A stretch of 64,000 bases of DNA, taken from positions 53,942 to 117,941 of the forward strand of contig SZWC01004996.1 in assembly GCA_023375785.1 (NCBI GenBank), given 5' to 3'. A model generated the notes under the pieces. The model made no database searches. It was not told the origin of the DNA and was given only the letters and a program-made list of their open reading frames with translations. This DNA is from Penium margaritaceum. Taxonomy: Eukaryota > Streptophyta > Zygnematophyceae > Desmidiales > Peniaceae. Position 1 is the first letter of the stretch, and every line of letters begins with the position of its first letter. A program made the translations under genes and the position numbers. Positions 45,050 through 55,991 of the stretch are shown here, in pieces.

Positions 45050-46430
45050 TGTCAGGCGGAGATCCACCGCATCTCCACTGGGGGGAGGATGGATCCGCGG
45101 AAGGAAGTCGCCGCGACCCACAAGTCTGCAGAAAGAGGCGGCCGCGACCACAGATCCGCGGAGGAGGATGAAGGGGAGGCCGCAGAGCAATGGAGAACGC
45201 GCAAGGGGTGCTGGCTCCCGCAACAAGGTTGCGGTAGAGCGTGGGATGGTGCGGAATCCATTGGCGGTGGAGGATGAGAAGCGGGAAAAGTTGCTGCCAG
45301 GAAGCAAACAATCAACGACGTCCTCTCGACGGCTATTGGAAGCGATTGTTGCGGAGGAAGAGAAGGAACATGATAGGCAGGGCGGGAATCCGCGGTGGAA
45401 AGAGAACATGTGCCGAGCCACGAAGAAGTGGGAATGAAGCAGGAGCATCAGACGTGCAAGATACCCGCCGGCATAACTGGACGATCAGGAGGAGGGCGGC
45501 AGGAGCCCGGCCAATGAAAACCCATGGTTGGCAGCAGTAATCAAGGAGGAGGGCCGGGAGAATGCACCGCGTGAAGACGAAGATTCAAGGAAGAACACAA
45601 GATCGTGCGCGCCCAAGCCGCGGAGTAGAGGAAGAAGTGGTAGTAGGGCAGGTAAGTGTAGAAGTAGTCCGGTGTGTGTGATCAAGGACGAGACCCGCGC
45701 TGCAAATGACGCACCGCGCGGAGTCCGAGGTAGGGAAGAAAGTGTGGTAGGAGACTTAGAGAGCTAGGTTTGGTGAATATAAAGTAGTGGTGTAGCAGAG
45801 GAACTAGTCTGACAAAAAGTAATCTGTCCTCAATCCAATCTTGTGCCCTGTGACTTAATACAAGCCCGATTCCCGACTTGTTCAGGATCAGATTGCCACC
45901 TCATGTCTCATTAATCCGCGCAAGTGTCAGTCAGGTTCACACTCCCGCTTCCCTTCTGAGATCCGCAGCTGCCTAAGGAACCCGAAGAGTGCTCTCCGCG
46001 GAGGTACTCCGCGGAGGACGAATTCTTCCCCTCCGAGTGTATGCACATCATACTACTCGCTCGGCTTCCAATCTTGGGTCCAACAAGGATTCCGCCAAGT
46101 ATTGTCACCACCAGGGAATGCAAGTAGGGTGAAGGGTGCTGCCGGCAACTCCGCGGCCTTGTGCACGGCCACGGAACGGGGTTCCGCGGGCGGAGGAGTC
46201 AGAGGCCACGAGGTGGCAGACTCTCGTGCCGGCAAGGAGCGAGTTGCAGAGCACTACCCACACGCGGGATATCTAGGGTGTGAAGCATCCGCGGAAGACC
46301 AGGAGAGGCAGCGGAGAAGCAACGAACAAGTGCTGCACGGAACCGCGGAATCAGAGAGTCGCGGAACAGACCAAGCGCGGAACCAGAGAGGGCGAGAGGA
46401 GAGCAGTACGCGGCAAAATTGGGGGTATCA
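45050..46430 (+). repeat. T1 3' LTR
   Basis: The 1,381-bp LTR starts TGTCAGGCGGAG and ends GGGGGTATCA. The borders come from alignment with the inverted solo copy at 13494-14872. It is open for long stretches by chance (for example 45241-45540), and these frames recur in the solo LTR without being genes. Many CCGCGG hexamers occur. Copia C8 sequence starts right after 46430. Confidence 0.88.
45778..45784 (+). promoter_or_regulatory. TATA box of T1 LTR
   Basis: TATAAAG within AATATAAAGTAGTGG, conserved in the solo LTR (near 14146, minus strand). Placed in the middle of the LTR, as expected for the U3/R boundary, with transcription probably starting about 30 bp downstream. Confidence 0.6.
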
Positions 46431-47565
46431 GCCATCTCCTGCCCTGCCGCGCTATACGCGTGGCCCAGGCGGCAGCCTCCGACCCCGACCGTCAGTGAAC
46501 ACGTAGACCGCAGCACCTCGCCCAGTGGCGTCTCGGCCCCCTGTCTCTCCACGTGTCTCTTCAACTCCTACAGTCATGAGTGGGGACCCTGGCACCAAGG
46601 CCCTTGGCCTGACCACTTCGGCTTTCATTGCAGACCTTCACCCTGGCTCTGCACTAGGCTACGCCATGTTTAATCATGAGCATCAACATGCTATCACAGC
46701 TGCACTCACACGCATCCTACCAGGAGCTTGAGATGCACACGCTCTCTCAGTCCGCTCCATAGCATGCCAAGAGGACCCAGCCACCCTACGCAAGGCTCGA
46801 GCCTCTACTCAAGCCACACACTAGGATGGTGCTTGCAATGACAAGCTAACTGCTATCTGACAGCACCACGTGTATGACCTCGTCGACCTGCCTCCAAGTC
46901 AAAAGGCCATCGGTGCCAAGTGGGTCTTTTGGCACAAATGGAGGCCTGACTTGTCCTCGGACAAGTACAAGGCCCGCCTCACAGCCAAGGGGTTTGCTCA
47001 GGTCCCTCGGGTTGATTACAACCAGGTCTTTGCCCTAGTTGGCCAGTTTTCCATGAGCCAGGCGCTCTTCAATCTGGTTGTCGAGCATGGGTGGGAGGTG
47101 CATCAGATGGACGTGAGCAACGCCTTCCTCCATGGTTCGTTGGAGGGTGAGGAGCTCTACATGGTGCAGCCTCCACGCTTTGATGACGGCACTAGGAGTG
47201 TCTGGCAGCTATAGAAGGCCCTCTACAGCCTGAAGTAGACACCTCGGTGCTAGAACCAGGAGATCAGCACCACGCTCCTTTGCGGCGGCCTCCATCGCAC
47301 CACTACTAAGCCCGCACTGTTCGTCAGCCCGCGAGGCCAGACCCTCACCGCTGTCCTGGTCTACGTCGACAATCTCCTCATTGTGTTGCCCGACATGGCT
47401 ACCATCAAGTGTGTTAAGGATCTGTTGGACACTGCCTACCAGATGAAGGATCTCAGATCTGCTCAAGTCTTCCTGGGCATGGAGCTCAAACATGATTGCT
47501 CTTAGGGCATCCTGCACATCCACTAGTCTGCCTATGTGCACACATTGTCCACTGCACCTTCAAAC
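46431..47565 (+). pseudogene. C8 Copia RT, 5' portion
   Basis: Close relative of C6. Linker text similar to 24959-25140 precedes RT. Motifs are HVYDLVDLPPSQKAIGAKWV (46870), MDVSNAFLHGSLEGEELYMV (47107) and the altered active box YVDN (near 47363). Amber stops replace Gln or Trp at 47212, 47236, 47253, 47504 and 47525 (for example H*SAY where C6 has HQAAY). The RT is interrupted at 47565 by C9 and resumes at about 52851. Confidence 0.83.
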
Positions 47566-47650
47566 GGGTAGCAGACATCAGCTAACATCAGCCTACATTC
47601 GCCTCAACGTAGCAGAGACGCAGATTGCAAAAGAAAACGGGGCAGCTAAA

Positions 47651-50600
47651 ATGGATGGCCCATCAGGAGTGGAGGGGGCTGCCGCACGTCAGTCCTCAAA
47701 CACAACAGGGGTTGTCGTAGGGCAGTCCTCAAACTCAACTGTGGCTACCACAGGTCAGACCACTGGACCAACGGTGAGTGCTACCGCACTGAAGCAAGGT
47801 CTCGGGTCATTGGGGGGAGTCCCGGTCTTTGAGGGGAACGACTTTACGCTCTGGATATGGCAGTTCGAACTGTCAGTGAAAGTGCGCGGCTTCATCAAGC
47901 TTCTGAAGGGAGAGGAGCACGTTGCTGCCGTGGGCTCACCGGAGCACGAGGCATGGATGGAACGGAATGATATTTTCATGTCATTCCTTAGCAATGCGAT
48001 TGCTAAGAAGTATGTTCCCATCATTGTCGGGTCTACGCTGGTTTCCGAAGCTTAGGACAAGCTCCAACGCGTACACGAATCCACCTCCCTCGCAAACAGA
48101 TTATTCATCCTACAACTGCTGATCATCATGCTGGTGAATGAGGGCAAAACAGTTCCCGAATTCCTACAGGATTTATGAAGGACTCCTTGGCAAGGCTCGC
48201 CAGATGAACTGGGACCTTGACAAAAACATGCAAGCCATGATCCTCCTCATGGCGTTACCAGAGAGCTGGAGCCCATTGATCACCGTCATGGGCGGCTGGA
48301 AGGAGGATGACTGACGTACATGGCAGTGTCCGAGTACATGCAAAGCGAGGCCATGCACCGTAGTGGAAGTGAGGCTAACTTCTCAGCCTATGCCGCATGC
48401 TACGGTGGCTCCGGGAGCAAAGGGTCAGCCTCTGGTCAGAAAGGCGGCAACAGAAGCGGTGGTGGCGGAGGCAACAATGGCGACAAGGCTCCCAAGCAAC
48501 ATGGCAACTGTCGCAACAGCAACAAGCCTAGGCAATAGGCAAGAGAGTGCAGGTCGCCAAAGAAGGAAGACGGCGGAAGCTCTGGGAAAAAAGGTAGCAA
48601 AAAGGGTTGAAAAGAAGCCACAAACATCATGGCACAGAGCACGCCTCCGGCAGAAGGAGCGGCGCTGCTCAGACCAGGAGCTTTCGGGCTCGACTCCGGC
48701 ATCGATCATCACTCCAGCAACAACCAGGCTGGATTTGTCTCCATTGGTCCCACGGAGCGGCGGTTCAGATGCGCAAATGGTAGCGTTTTGAATGCAAAAG
48801 GCGTGGGAGACAAGCTGGTGAGCATCAGCCTCAATGGTGCGGAGAAGGATCTACGGCTACGTGACGTGGTCTACATGCCCTCCTTTGAGACAAACCTCTT
48901 GTCCGTGTCAAAGATAACAGACAACGACATGACGGTGGTACTCATGCAGAAGAAGGCGGTCATTGCCAGGAACGAGGACATGAAGGTCCTCTACGCCAAC
49001 AAAGATCTTGTGGCACAGGTCCCACGGGTTGACGGGCTCTACGTATTGCAGACAACGGCAACAAAGAGCTCAAAAGACGAGGTTCATGCGGGTGCAGCGG
49101 AGGCAGTGGTCTTGGCACCAACGCAGGAGAGCACACTAACGAAAACTGAAAAGATATCCTCTACAGCAAAGGAAGAAGACACTGATCTGTGGCATAGACG
49201 CTTTGGGCACGTTGCAAATAGCACGCTCCAAGTCATCCAACAACAAGAACAGCTGGCCCGCAGCATGGATGGTTGCAAGAAGGATGCGGTTGGGTGTGGC
49301 AGTCTGTGTGAACCTTGCCTCCTAGGCAACACCAAGCTAGCGTGCTTTGAGCGCAACGGTCGCCGCATAGAATCGGCCCTTGACCTCATTCACACCGACG
49401 TGTGCGGACCCTTTTGCACGGTGTCAAACGGTGGTAGCAAGTATTTTCTGACCTTCATCAACGACCACAGCTGCAAGGTGTGGATCTTTGACCTAGAAAA
49501 AAAGGGCGAGGTCAGAGGAAAGTTGTAGGAGTTTGTCGCCATGGTGGAGCGGCAGACTAGAAAGAAAGTCGAAGCAATACAGAGAGACAACGGCGGAGAG
49601 TACGAGGCATGCAAGGGCTGGTTGCAGCAACATGGGATCAACCACAAGCCCATAACGCCTTACATGCCGCAGAGCAATGGTGTTGCGGAACGGATGAATC
49701 AGACCATCCTCAGCATGGTGCGTAGCATACTCTTTGATGCAAAGCTTCCACTGCGGTTCTGGGCGGAAATGGCAAGAACGGCATGCTATCTCATCAACCT
49801 GACTTATGCGGCTGCTCTCGGCAGGTTCGGAAAGAAAAAGGGTAAGCAACAGATGACGCCACAAGAAGATTGGTCAAGGAAGAAGCCGGACGCATCACAC
49901 CTGAAAGTATTCGGCTGCACCGCATGGGCAAAGGTCCACGCGGGTGAGGGTGCCGGCAAGTTGGATGCAAGAGCGTAAAAGTGTGTTATGGTGGCCTATG
50001 AGACAGCCCACAAGACATACCGCTTGTGGGACCTGGCAGGAAGAAGACTCATCACCAGCCAAGACGTAACTTTTGACAAAAGGAAACCAGGCAATGAAGA
50101 TATGCTTGATCCCACGCAAGCTCCAAAATAGGGAGAGTGGTTGGTGCTGCTGGAGTCAGGAGATCAACCTCCCAAAAACTGGCAAGTGGTGCCACTATGG
50201 CAGGCCGTGAAGAACAGTGGTGTGGCAGGGAGAGCGGCTGCACAGGCTGACGCAGCGGCGAGTTCCGACATAGAGTCAGAGACATCCGAAGCCTCTGAAA
50301 CCAGCTCAGAGGCCAGTGGCTCTTCAAAAGAAGAAAACTTAACTTCAGGTCAGCCAGCAGCACAGGAGCAACAGAATTGCGAAGATCCACCAGCAATGCA
50401 ACGTCGCAGCACACGACAAAAAAAACAAACTCCAAAGTACGACACTGACAACGGAAGCTAGACTGGACTGAGCTGGTCCTGTTTGGCTTAGGGAGAGCCG
50501 CTCACTGTGGCTGAGGCGCTGGCAAGACCCGATGCGGCCATTTGGAAGGAGGCGGTGGACAGCGAGCTCGCGTCCATTAAAGAAAATGGCACGTGGGTGC

Positions 50601-52072
50601 TGGTGGACAGACCTGCTAACGCTCACGTGGTGGGCTCAAAGTGGGTGCTCAGGTTGAAGCGGAAGCAAGATGATAGCATCAACAAGCACAAGGCAAGGGT
50701 CGTGGCAAAAGGATTCTCACTGCGCACAAGGTCTGAGTACAATGAGACCTTCGCACCGGTCGTCACGTTTGCCTCCATCAGGTCCCTACTTGCCGTCGCT
50801 GCCGCTAAAGACCTTGAGATCCACCAAATGGATTTGAAGACAGCTTTCCTTTATGGGAAGCTTGACAAGGAGGTACTAATGGAGGTACCGGAAGGTGTCA
50901 AAGCACCCAAGGGTAAGGTGTGCAAGCTGGTGAAGGCGTTGTACAGGCTGAAACAGGCCCCATAAATCTGGTACAAGGAGATGGACAGCTTCATGGCTGA
51001 GATCTCCTTCGCACATTGCAAGAGTGACCACATTGTCTATATGCGGGAGGCTGAATGTGGCTTGCTTCTCGTGGCGTTGTACGTGGACGATCTTATCATG
51101 TGTTCTTCCTCACAGGAGGCCCTTACGAACCTCAAGAAAAATCTGGCCAGCAGGTTTGAGATGAAGGGCATGGGACCTCTTGAGTACTGCCTCCGGATTG
51201 TTGTTTACCGCAACCGCAAAGCAGGCACCATCGAGCTCAACCAGACCAAGTACATCATGGACGTCTTGAAGCGCTACAACATGGAGGATTGCAAACCCGT
51301 CAGTACCCCCATGCCCTCCGACTGCAAGCTCTCCTCCTCCATATCACCAAGCAACGAGGCAGACCAGCAGGAGATGCAAAACATTTTGTCCCAGTCTGCC
51401 GTTGGGAGCCTCATGTATGCAATGGTGGGAACGCAACCTGACATTGCTTATGCACTGGGCCAGGTGAGTAGGTTAATGGCCAATCCTGGGCAAGAACATT
51501 GGCAAGCCATGAAGCGGGTTTTTCGCTACCTCAAAAGGACTCGGCACATGGGACTTCGGTTTGGAGGTCTAGAAGGATCAGACTCGCTGCGACTGACATG
51601 CTACAGTGACACGGATTGGGGAGGGTGGATTGACGACAGGAAGCCCAACTCAGGGTTTGTCTGTCTTCTCAACAGTGGTGCGGTCTCGTGGGCAAGCAGG
51701 AAGCAAGACTGCGTCTCGCTTTCTACTGCTGAGGCGAAGTACATTGCACTCTCTGAAGTGTGCAAGGAAACACAGTGGCTTCGCAGTTTGCTTGATGAGA
51801 TCAAGGCACCACAAGAGGAAACAACAGTCATCCGTATCAACAACCAAAGTGCCATCACTATGGCAGAGGACGACATGATCTCTCGGCGTACAAAGCACAT
51901 CGACATTCGGTACCACTACTCACGTGAACTTGTCGCCAAGGATTTAGTGGAACAAGAGTACGTTGCAACCAAGAAAATGCTTGCGGACTTCTTGACTAAG
52001 CCACTAGATAGCGACTGGCATGTTGCAGGTGCTCGAGGAATTGGCATGGTGGACGTAGGAGATGAGAACTAA
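47651..52072 (+). pseudogene. C9 Copia gag-pol polyprotein with stops
   Basis: Gag from MDGPSGVEGAAARQ. The zinc knuckle near 48500 is destroyed (CRNSNKPRQ, then a stop where C5 has Trp). Protease GLDSGIDHHSS (48690) keeps DSG. Integrase (49190-49980) has LIHTDVCG, QRDNGGEYEA and PQSNGVAERMNQ. RT starts ATWKEAVDSE-like near 50530 and has LYVDDLIMCS (about 51075) with the intact YVDD box. RNase H has YSDTDWGGW and STAEAKYIAL, ending MLADFLTKPLDSDWH. Stops at about 48052, 48537, 49526, 49976, 50129 and 50963. The segment 50981-52072 is open for 363 codons. Confidence 0.88.
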
Positions 52073-52171
52073 AGACCAAGAAAGCTGACGTGCACATACA
52101 GAACACGGAGTTACATGTTCATGCGGAAGAAAACTACCACAGCAGGTGGCCTGAGGTGCAAGGGAGAGATT

Positions 52172-52850
52172 GTTGGTCTTTTATGCCCCATGGCCACTGC
52201 TATGGCTTAACGGACAGGTTGGGCATGCACTGCTCCCTTGGAGTATGTCCCCCAAACCTTGTTCGTGGTGCAAATCCAAGCGACACACCAGAAGTGTAGT
52301 GAAACGGATATCATGTTGGACTTAGGGACAACAAGTCCTGCGATCGAGCGTTGATGTGCGCAAGAGGAATTCACCTTCTTGTACAGGGGAAGTTTCTTAG
52401 ACATTTCTCCATGTATGAGGAGGATGCACCACTTGGCGATCATTCGATGTGCCAATTCGCGAGCTGGTGAGGTGGTGTGAAGTGGCCACCCCAAAAGTGC
52501 CACTACCCACACACCTAAGAAGCAAGGCCTAGGACTATACGTACCAGGCTCATTCCTCATTCTAATTACACAATTTGGCCTTAGATGCTCCTCACAGAGC
52601 TTTCCAACAAAGGAACAGTATAAAGAAGACATTGGTTGGTCTAAGCCCAAGGAGTTAGTCTTTGACTAGCACCTCGTGCAAAAGAGACCAAGTGTAATGT
52701 GGACACAGTTGCTAGCAAGTGACTGCCTAGGAGCTGCTCAGTGTGGAACCGCGATCCCGAGGGCGATATCTTCTCCTAGCTGAAATGCTAGGAGCAGACG
52801 GTAGGTGCTATTGTGTCGGCCCTGTTTTCTAGTCTGTTTGCCTCAGGCCG
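52172..52850 (+). repeat. C9 3' LTR
   Basis: Begins after the polypurine tract and shares GGCATGCACTGCTC and GGAGTA-TCCCC words with the C5 LTR. The right end, where C8 RT/RNase H resumes, is approximate. No gene inside. Confidence 0.65.
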
Positions 52851-53492
52851 GTTGACATGATGTTCGTGGCGACGACGACGCACCCAACCATCGCGCTCAC
52901 CGTCAACCTCTTGGCTCAGTTTTCTCTGGAGTCGCGTCACCTCCACTTTGAGGCCGCGATCCGAGTACTGCGCTATGTTGTCTTGACTCCTCGGCGAGGT
53001 GTTATGTTCCGCCGCCAGTCGTCTGTGGTCGTGGTGGGCTACACCGACAGTGACTGGGCCGGCAGTCCAGATGGTAACAGTCGCACAGAATGGATCTTTC
53101 TGGTCGGTGGCACGGTTGTGTCCTGGCGTAGTGGCAAGCAAGGGTGCATTGCACGCAGCACTGCTGAGGCTGAGTAGGTGGCACTTGGCTCAGGCGCATG
53201 TGAGAGTGTGTGGTTGCGTCGTTTGTTGTCTGAGTTGCATCAGTCCGTCGCATCCATCACATTGTATTGTGACAATGAGAGTGCCATGGCCATCACCGAC
53301 AATGATGGTGTGCATCACACGTGCACAAAGCATATTAACGTTGAGTATCACTACGTACGTTCGTTGTTGCACGACGGCAGCATCAGCAATGTGTGGGTTG
53401 AGACAGCACGGCAGCTGGCTAACTTCTTGACCAAGGCATTGAAGCGTGATTTGTTCAAGAAGGCTGTAAGTGTAGTCAGTATGCGTCTGTGA
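52851..53492 (+). pseudogene. C8 Copia RNase H, 3' portion
   Basis: Resumes the C8 frame interrupted by C9: MMFVATTTHPTIALTVNL, then YTDSDWAGSPDGNSRTEWIF and RSTAEAE with an amber stop before VALGSGACESVWLRRL. The end is LTKALKRDLFKKAVSVVSMR. It matches C6 at 26170-26807 throughout. Confidence 0.83.
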
Positions 53493-53599
53493 GTTGCTCT
53501 CTATGTGCCTACTTGCGTCTATGCATGCGCTGGGCGAGTCTGACTGTTGACTGTGTCTCTGCCCGCCCATGTGCACTATGCCTGTGAGTCGTGGGGGAG

Positions 53600-54437
53600 T
53601 ATTGGTTTTTTGTGCATCCTCATTCTGCTCTGTTGTGTCCTCCCGGCTTGTGTATATCCGTGTGTAGATAACTGACGGCAAGATTCAATGCTGCTGCAGT
53701 GTCTTTTGGTGGAGCCGACACACGCTGAAGCCTACGTGCAGTTCGTTGGAGCCTCCTCTCCACGGCGACGTGCTCAGCTCTATCGGCAAGCCTCCTCGGT
53801 GGTCGGGCCGCCGGCGGTCGCTGCCATAGCAGATGCTGTCTGCATGCGTCAGGCGTTGGATCTGACTGTATCGTTACGTCTACTGTGTCATGCTCTTCCT
53901 AGGGTCCATGTCTCGTGTTGCATGGCACTTTTTGGCATCATGGATCATCGTACGCACTGCCTGGATTCAGGTAGCCATAACTCTTCCTACTATTTTTCTT
54001 AGCCATTTCTGACCGCACGATTGCATTCCCAACGTTGGTATTTTGGTGTGGTCCAGTTTTCAGGCAAAACGGACGACGCCCGGGTTTTGGGCTGTCGGCC
54101 GTCTGGCAGGGCTCACCGAAAAAACCCTGCCTGCCAGAAAATAGGTCTAGGTCTATTTTCTGATTGGCTGGTTAGCTGAGTAACAAGCTCTACAGAGCTG
54201 GGGGGGAGCTAGAACTTGGAGGGGTCTCCCATTGTTGCTCATTCTTCACTCCTAATCAGTTACTTCCAGTTTTCAGCTGCTTTCTATTGCTAACACTGGC
54301 GCGTGCGTTTCTGAGTAACAAACCCAGAGCACTCAGACTTAGACTGTAGAGCAGCATACTAAGGGGGCAGCAGACTAAGCAACTAGCATGGAAGCCAACA
54401 CGCTGCATCAACACCGCTAGTGCCCCAACCTGCGCTC
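53600..54437 (+). repeat. C8 3' LTR
   Basis: Starts TATTGG after the polypurine tract GTCGTGGGGGAG. It aligns with the C6 LTR (26915-27765) to near 54437. One first-dinucleotide change (TG to TA) is present. Confidence 0.75.
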
Positions 54438-55284
54438 TAGTTTAGTTTCCTTCTGTCATCAGTGGTTTTCCAGGGGACATTGCCCGCTTATTTGCCGTGG
54501 AGCATGCATTGGCAGTTTATGCTTTTTCCCGGTTCTCCTGCCGTCTTTGGTCAGGCCACGTTTCCTGGTTTAAGCACTATTGCTGGCTTGTGCATGCTCC
54601 CATCTGCTTGCTTGTCTCGTGGTTTCTGGATCATTGATCAAGGGCACACATTACACGGCATTTTTTCACCCCTGCGTTGTCTCATTTGGCACTGTTGGCC
54701 GTGTCAGCTTTGTCCGTAGAAGCTCTAGCCAAATGTAGCCAGTCCCGGGTGTTGGTATAGTATCCTCCATTGGCCCCGGAGGAGACCTTTTTTTAACACG
54801 TTGTCCTGTACTTACCTGATATTGAGGTTATCCTGGTGTCTGTCACCTTTCTGGATGATCACGGTGTGGAGTGCTTGTCTGGTCATGATGTCGGCAACAT
54901 CTCACTGCAGTCGTCTAGCCGCGCTGCTGTCCATGTTTAGGGTTGCAATCACCTGCTTCTTGTTCCTCCTCTTCCGTTATCTTTTGCGGCCTCTTCTCCG
55001 GTCCCAATTTTTCCATCATTGTCCCCTGATCACACACACTTGCTGCATCTTTGCTGAAGCCACAACCACATTGCTTCCAGTGACTGCTTGATTCACATAC
55101 GATCCACTTGTGGTCTTGATGCAGCCACTTTGCATCCCCTCTCTGTTGCCGACTGTCTCCTCTTAGCTCACGGAAATGCATCGCTCACCCTTTTCCACCT
55201 TTGATCAACTCAGATCTCAACCTCATGAACTTTTGCATACGGTTATCATGGGCCTCTGCTCCATGGTTTTATCAGTTAGAGAGG

Positions 55285-55341
55285 ACATAGCGGCCAAGGC
55301 CACCTAGGAAATCAGGTGCAAAGAGGCCTTGGTCGCTATGT
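55285..55341. repeat. Hairpin, 17-bp arms
   Basis: Arms 55285-55301 and 55325-55341 pair at 16 of 17 positions around a 23-nt loop, within decayed Copia sequence. Confidence 0.75.
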
Positions 55342-55410
55342 TCTTCGCTCCACTGATGGGTTTCCACACAGTGGATGAGTGGATGTCTAAGGCTCAGTGT
55401 GCCTTCTAAT

Positions 55411-55447
55411 AGGTTTAGGGTTTAGGGTTTACGGACCCTAAACCCTA
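55411..55447. repeat. Inverted interstitial telomere-type repeat
   Basis: TTTAGGG units (plant telomere type) run into ACGG and then into their reverse complement CCCTAAACCCTA. Arms 55416-55428 and 55435-55447 are perfect over 13 bp with a 6-nt loop. Confidence 0.8.
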
Positions 55448-55634
55448 GACCATACAGACAGAGGTTTCCACTCCATGCATACTCCAGAAAATGGTCTCTC
55501 AACTCTTGAGCAACTTCAATGTCAATGGAAGCCGTTCTCTTCTCTTCTGAGAGGAGAGTCTGGTCTCTCTCCTCTCTTTGCCTTACATGACCAGGGTTTG
55601 GAACAGTGTGCCCCACAGCCCCTCCTTCGTGATT

Positions 55635-55705
55635 TCACACCATTGGACCAGCGGACGACGTTCATGTGTGGCACATGAACGTCGTCCGCTGGTCCAATGG
55701 TGTGA
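55635..55705. repeat. Perfect hairpin, 34-bp arms, 3-nt loop
   Basis: Arms 55635-55668 and 55672-55705 are exact reverse complements around TGG. It lies within the C10 integrase and duplicates part of its coding sequence in inverted orientation. Confidence 0.92.
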
Positions 55706-55991
55706 CGGACGGGAAGTGTCAACCAAGCCTCTCAGCTTTCCAGAACTGGGGTCACTGTGTGGGTACCAGAGGACCACGTTCATGGCAAACTCTATCTTTG
55801 TGGCCGTCTCTGTGTTGTCCTAGTGTGTCAGTACAATGCAAAGCTTGCAATTTCTGGGACCCAGCTTGTCACTGCGTCTGTTGAGGGACTTCCTGGTGCA
55901 GGCAAGTCTCTTTCGTTGGTTGTAGAATTTTATTCTGTGAAAATTGCCACATTAGATCACACACTAAGTTGCCTTGGAGATAGCCACAGGA

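Larger units (their letters stand above)
32730..46430 (+). mobile_element. T1: Ty3/Gypsy retrotransposon with extra domains, no 5' LTR
   Basis: Order on the plus strand: Pro/Gln-rich gag with zinc knuckle, protease 1, RT, RNase H, protease 2, a long novel coding region, integrase, zinc-finger ORFs, polypurine tract and 3' LTR. The gag side joins C7 sequence with no LTR or primer-binding site, so the 5' end is truncated or recombined. The 13.7-kb length is large for Ty3 elements. The coding part is less decayed than the Copia copies: IN (680 codons) and RT/RNase H (538 codons) are uninterrupted. Confidence 0.88.
47566..52850 (+). mobile_element. C9: Ty1/Copia element nested in C8
   Basis: Gag to RNase H, polypurine tract (GCAAGGGAGAGAT, near 52160) and 3' LTR starting TGTTGGTCTTTTATGCCC near 52172. 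No 5' LTR or primer-binding site precedes the gag ATG at 47651: only 85 bp separate it from C8. About 150-200 bp of C8 are also missing at the junction compared with C6, so this is not a clean insertion. Confidence 0.8.
54450..55900 (+). pseudogene. C10: Copia pol fragment, heavily decayed
   Basis: Protease relic FWIIDQGHTLHG (54630), further PR/GAG-pre-integrase text (near 54800-55150), then integrase pieces: LPYMTRVWNSVPHSP (55578) and VWVPEDHVHGKLYLCGRLCV with SYNAK-type C-terminal text (55757-55870). It is broken by two hairpins and a telomere-like insert. No LTRs were identified. Confidence 0.65.
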
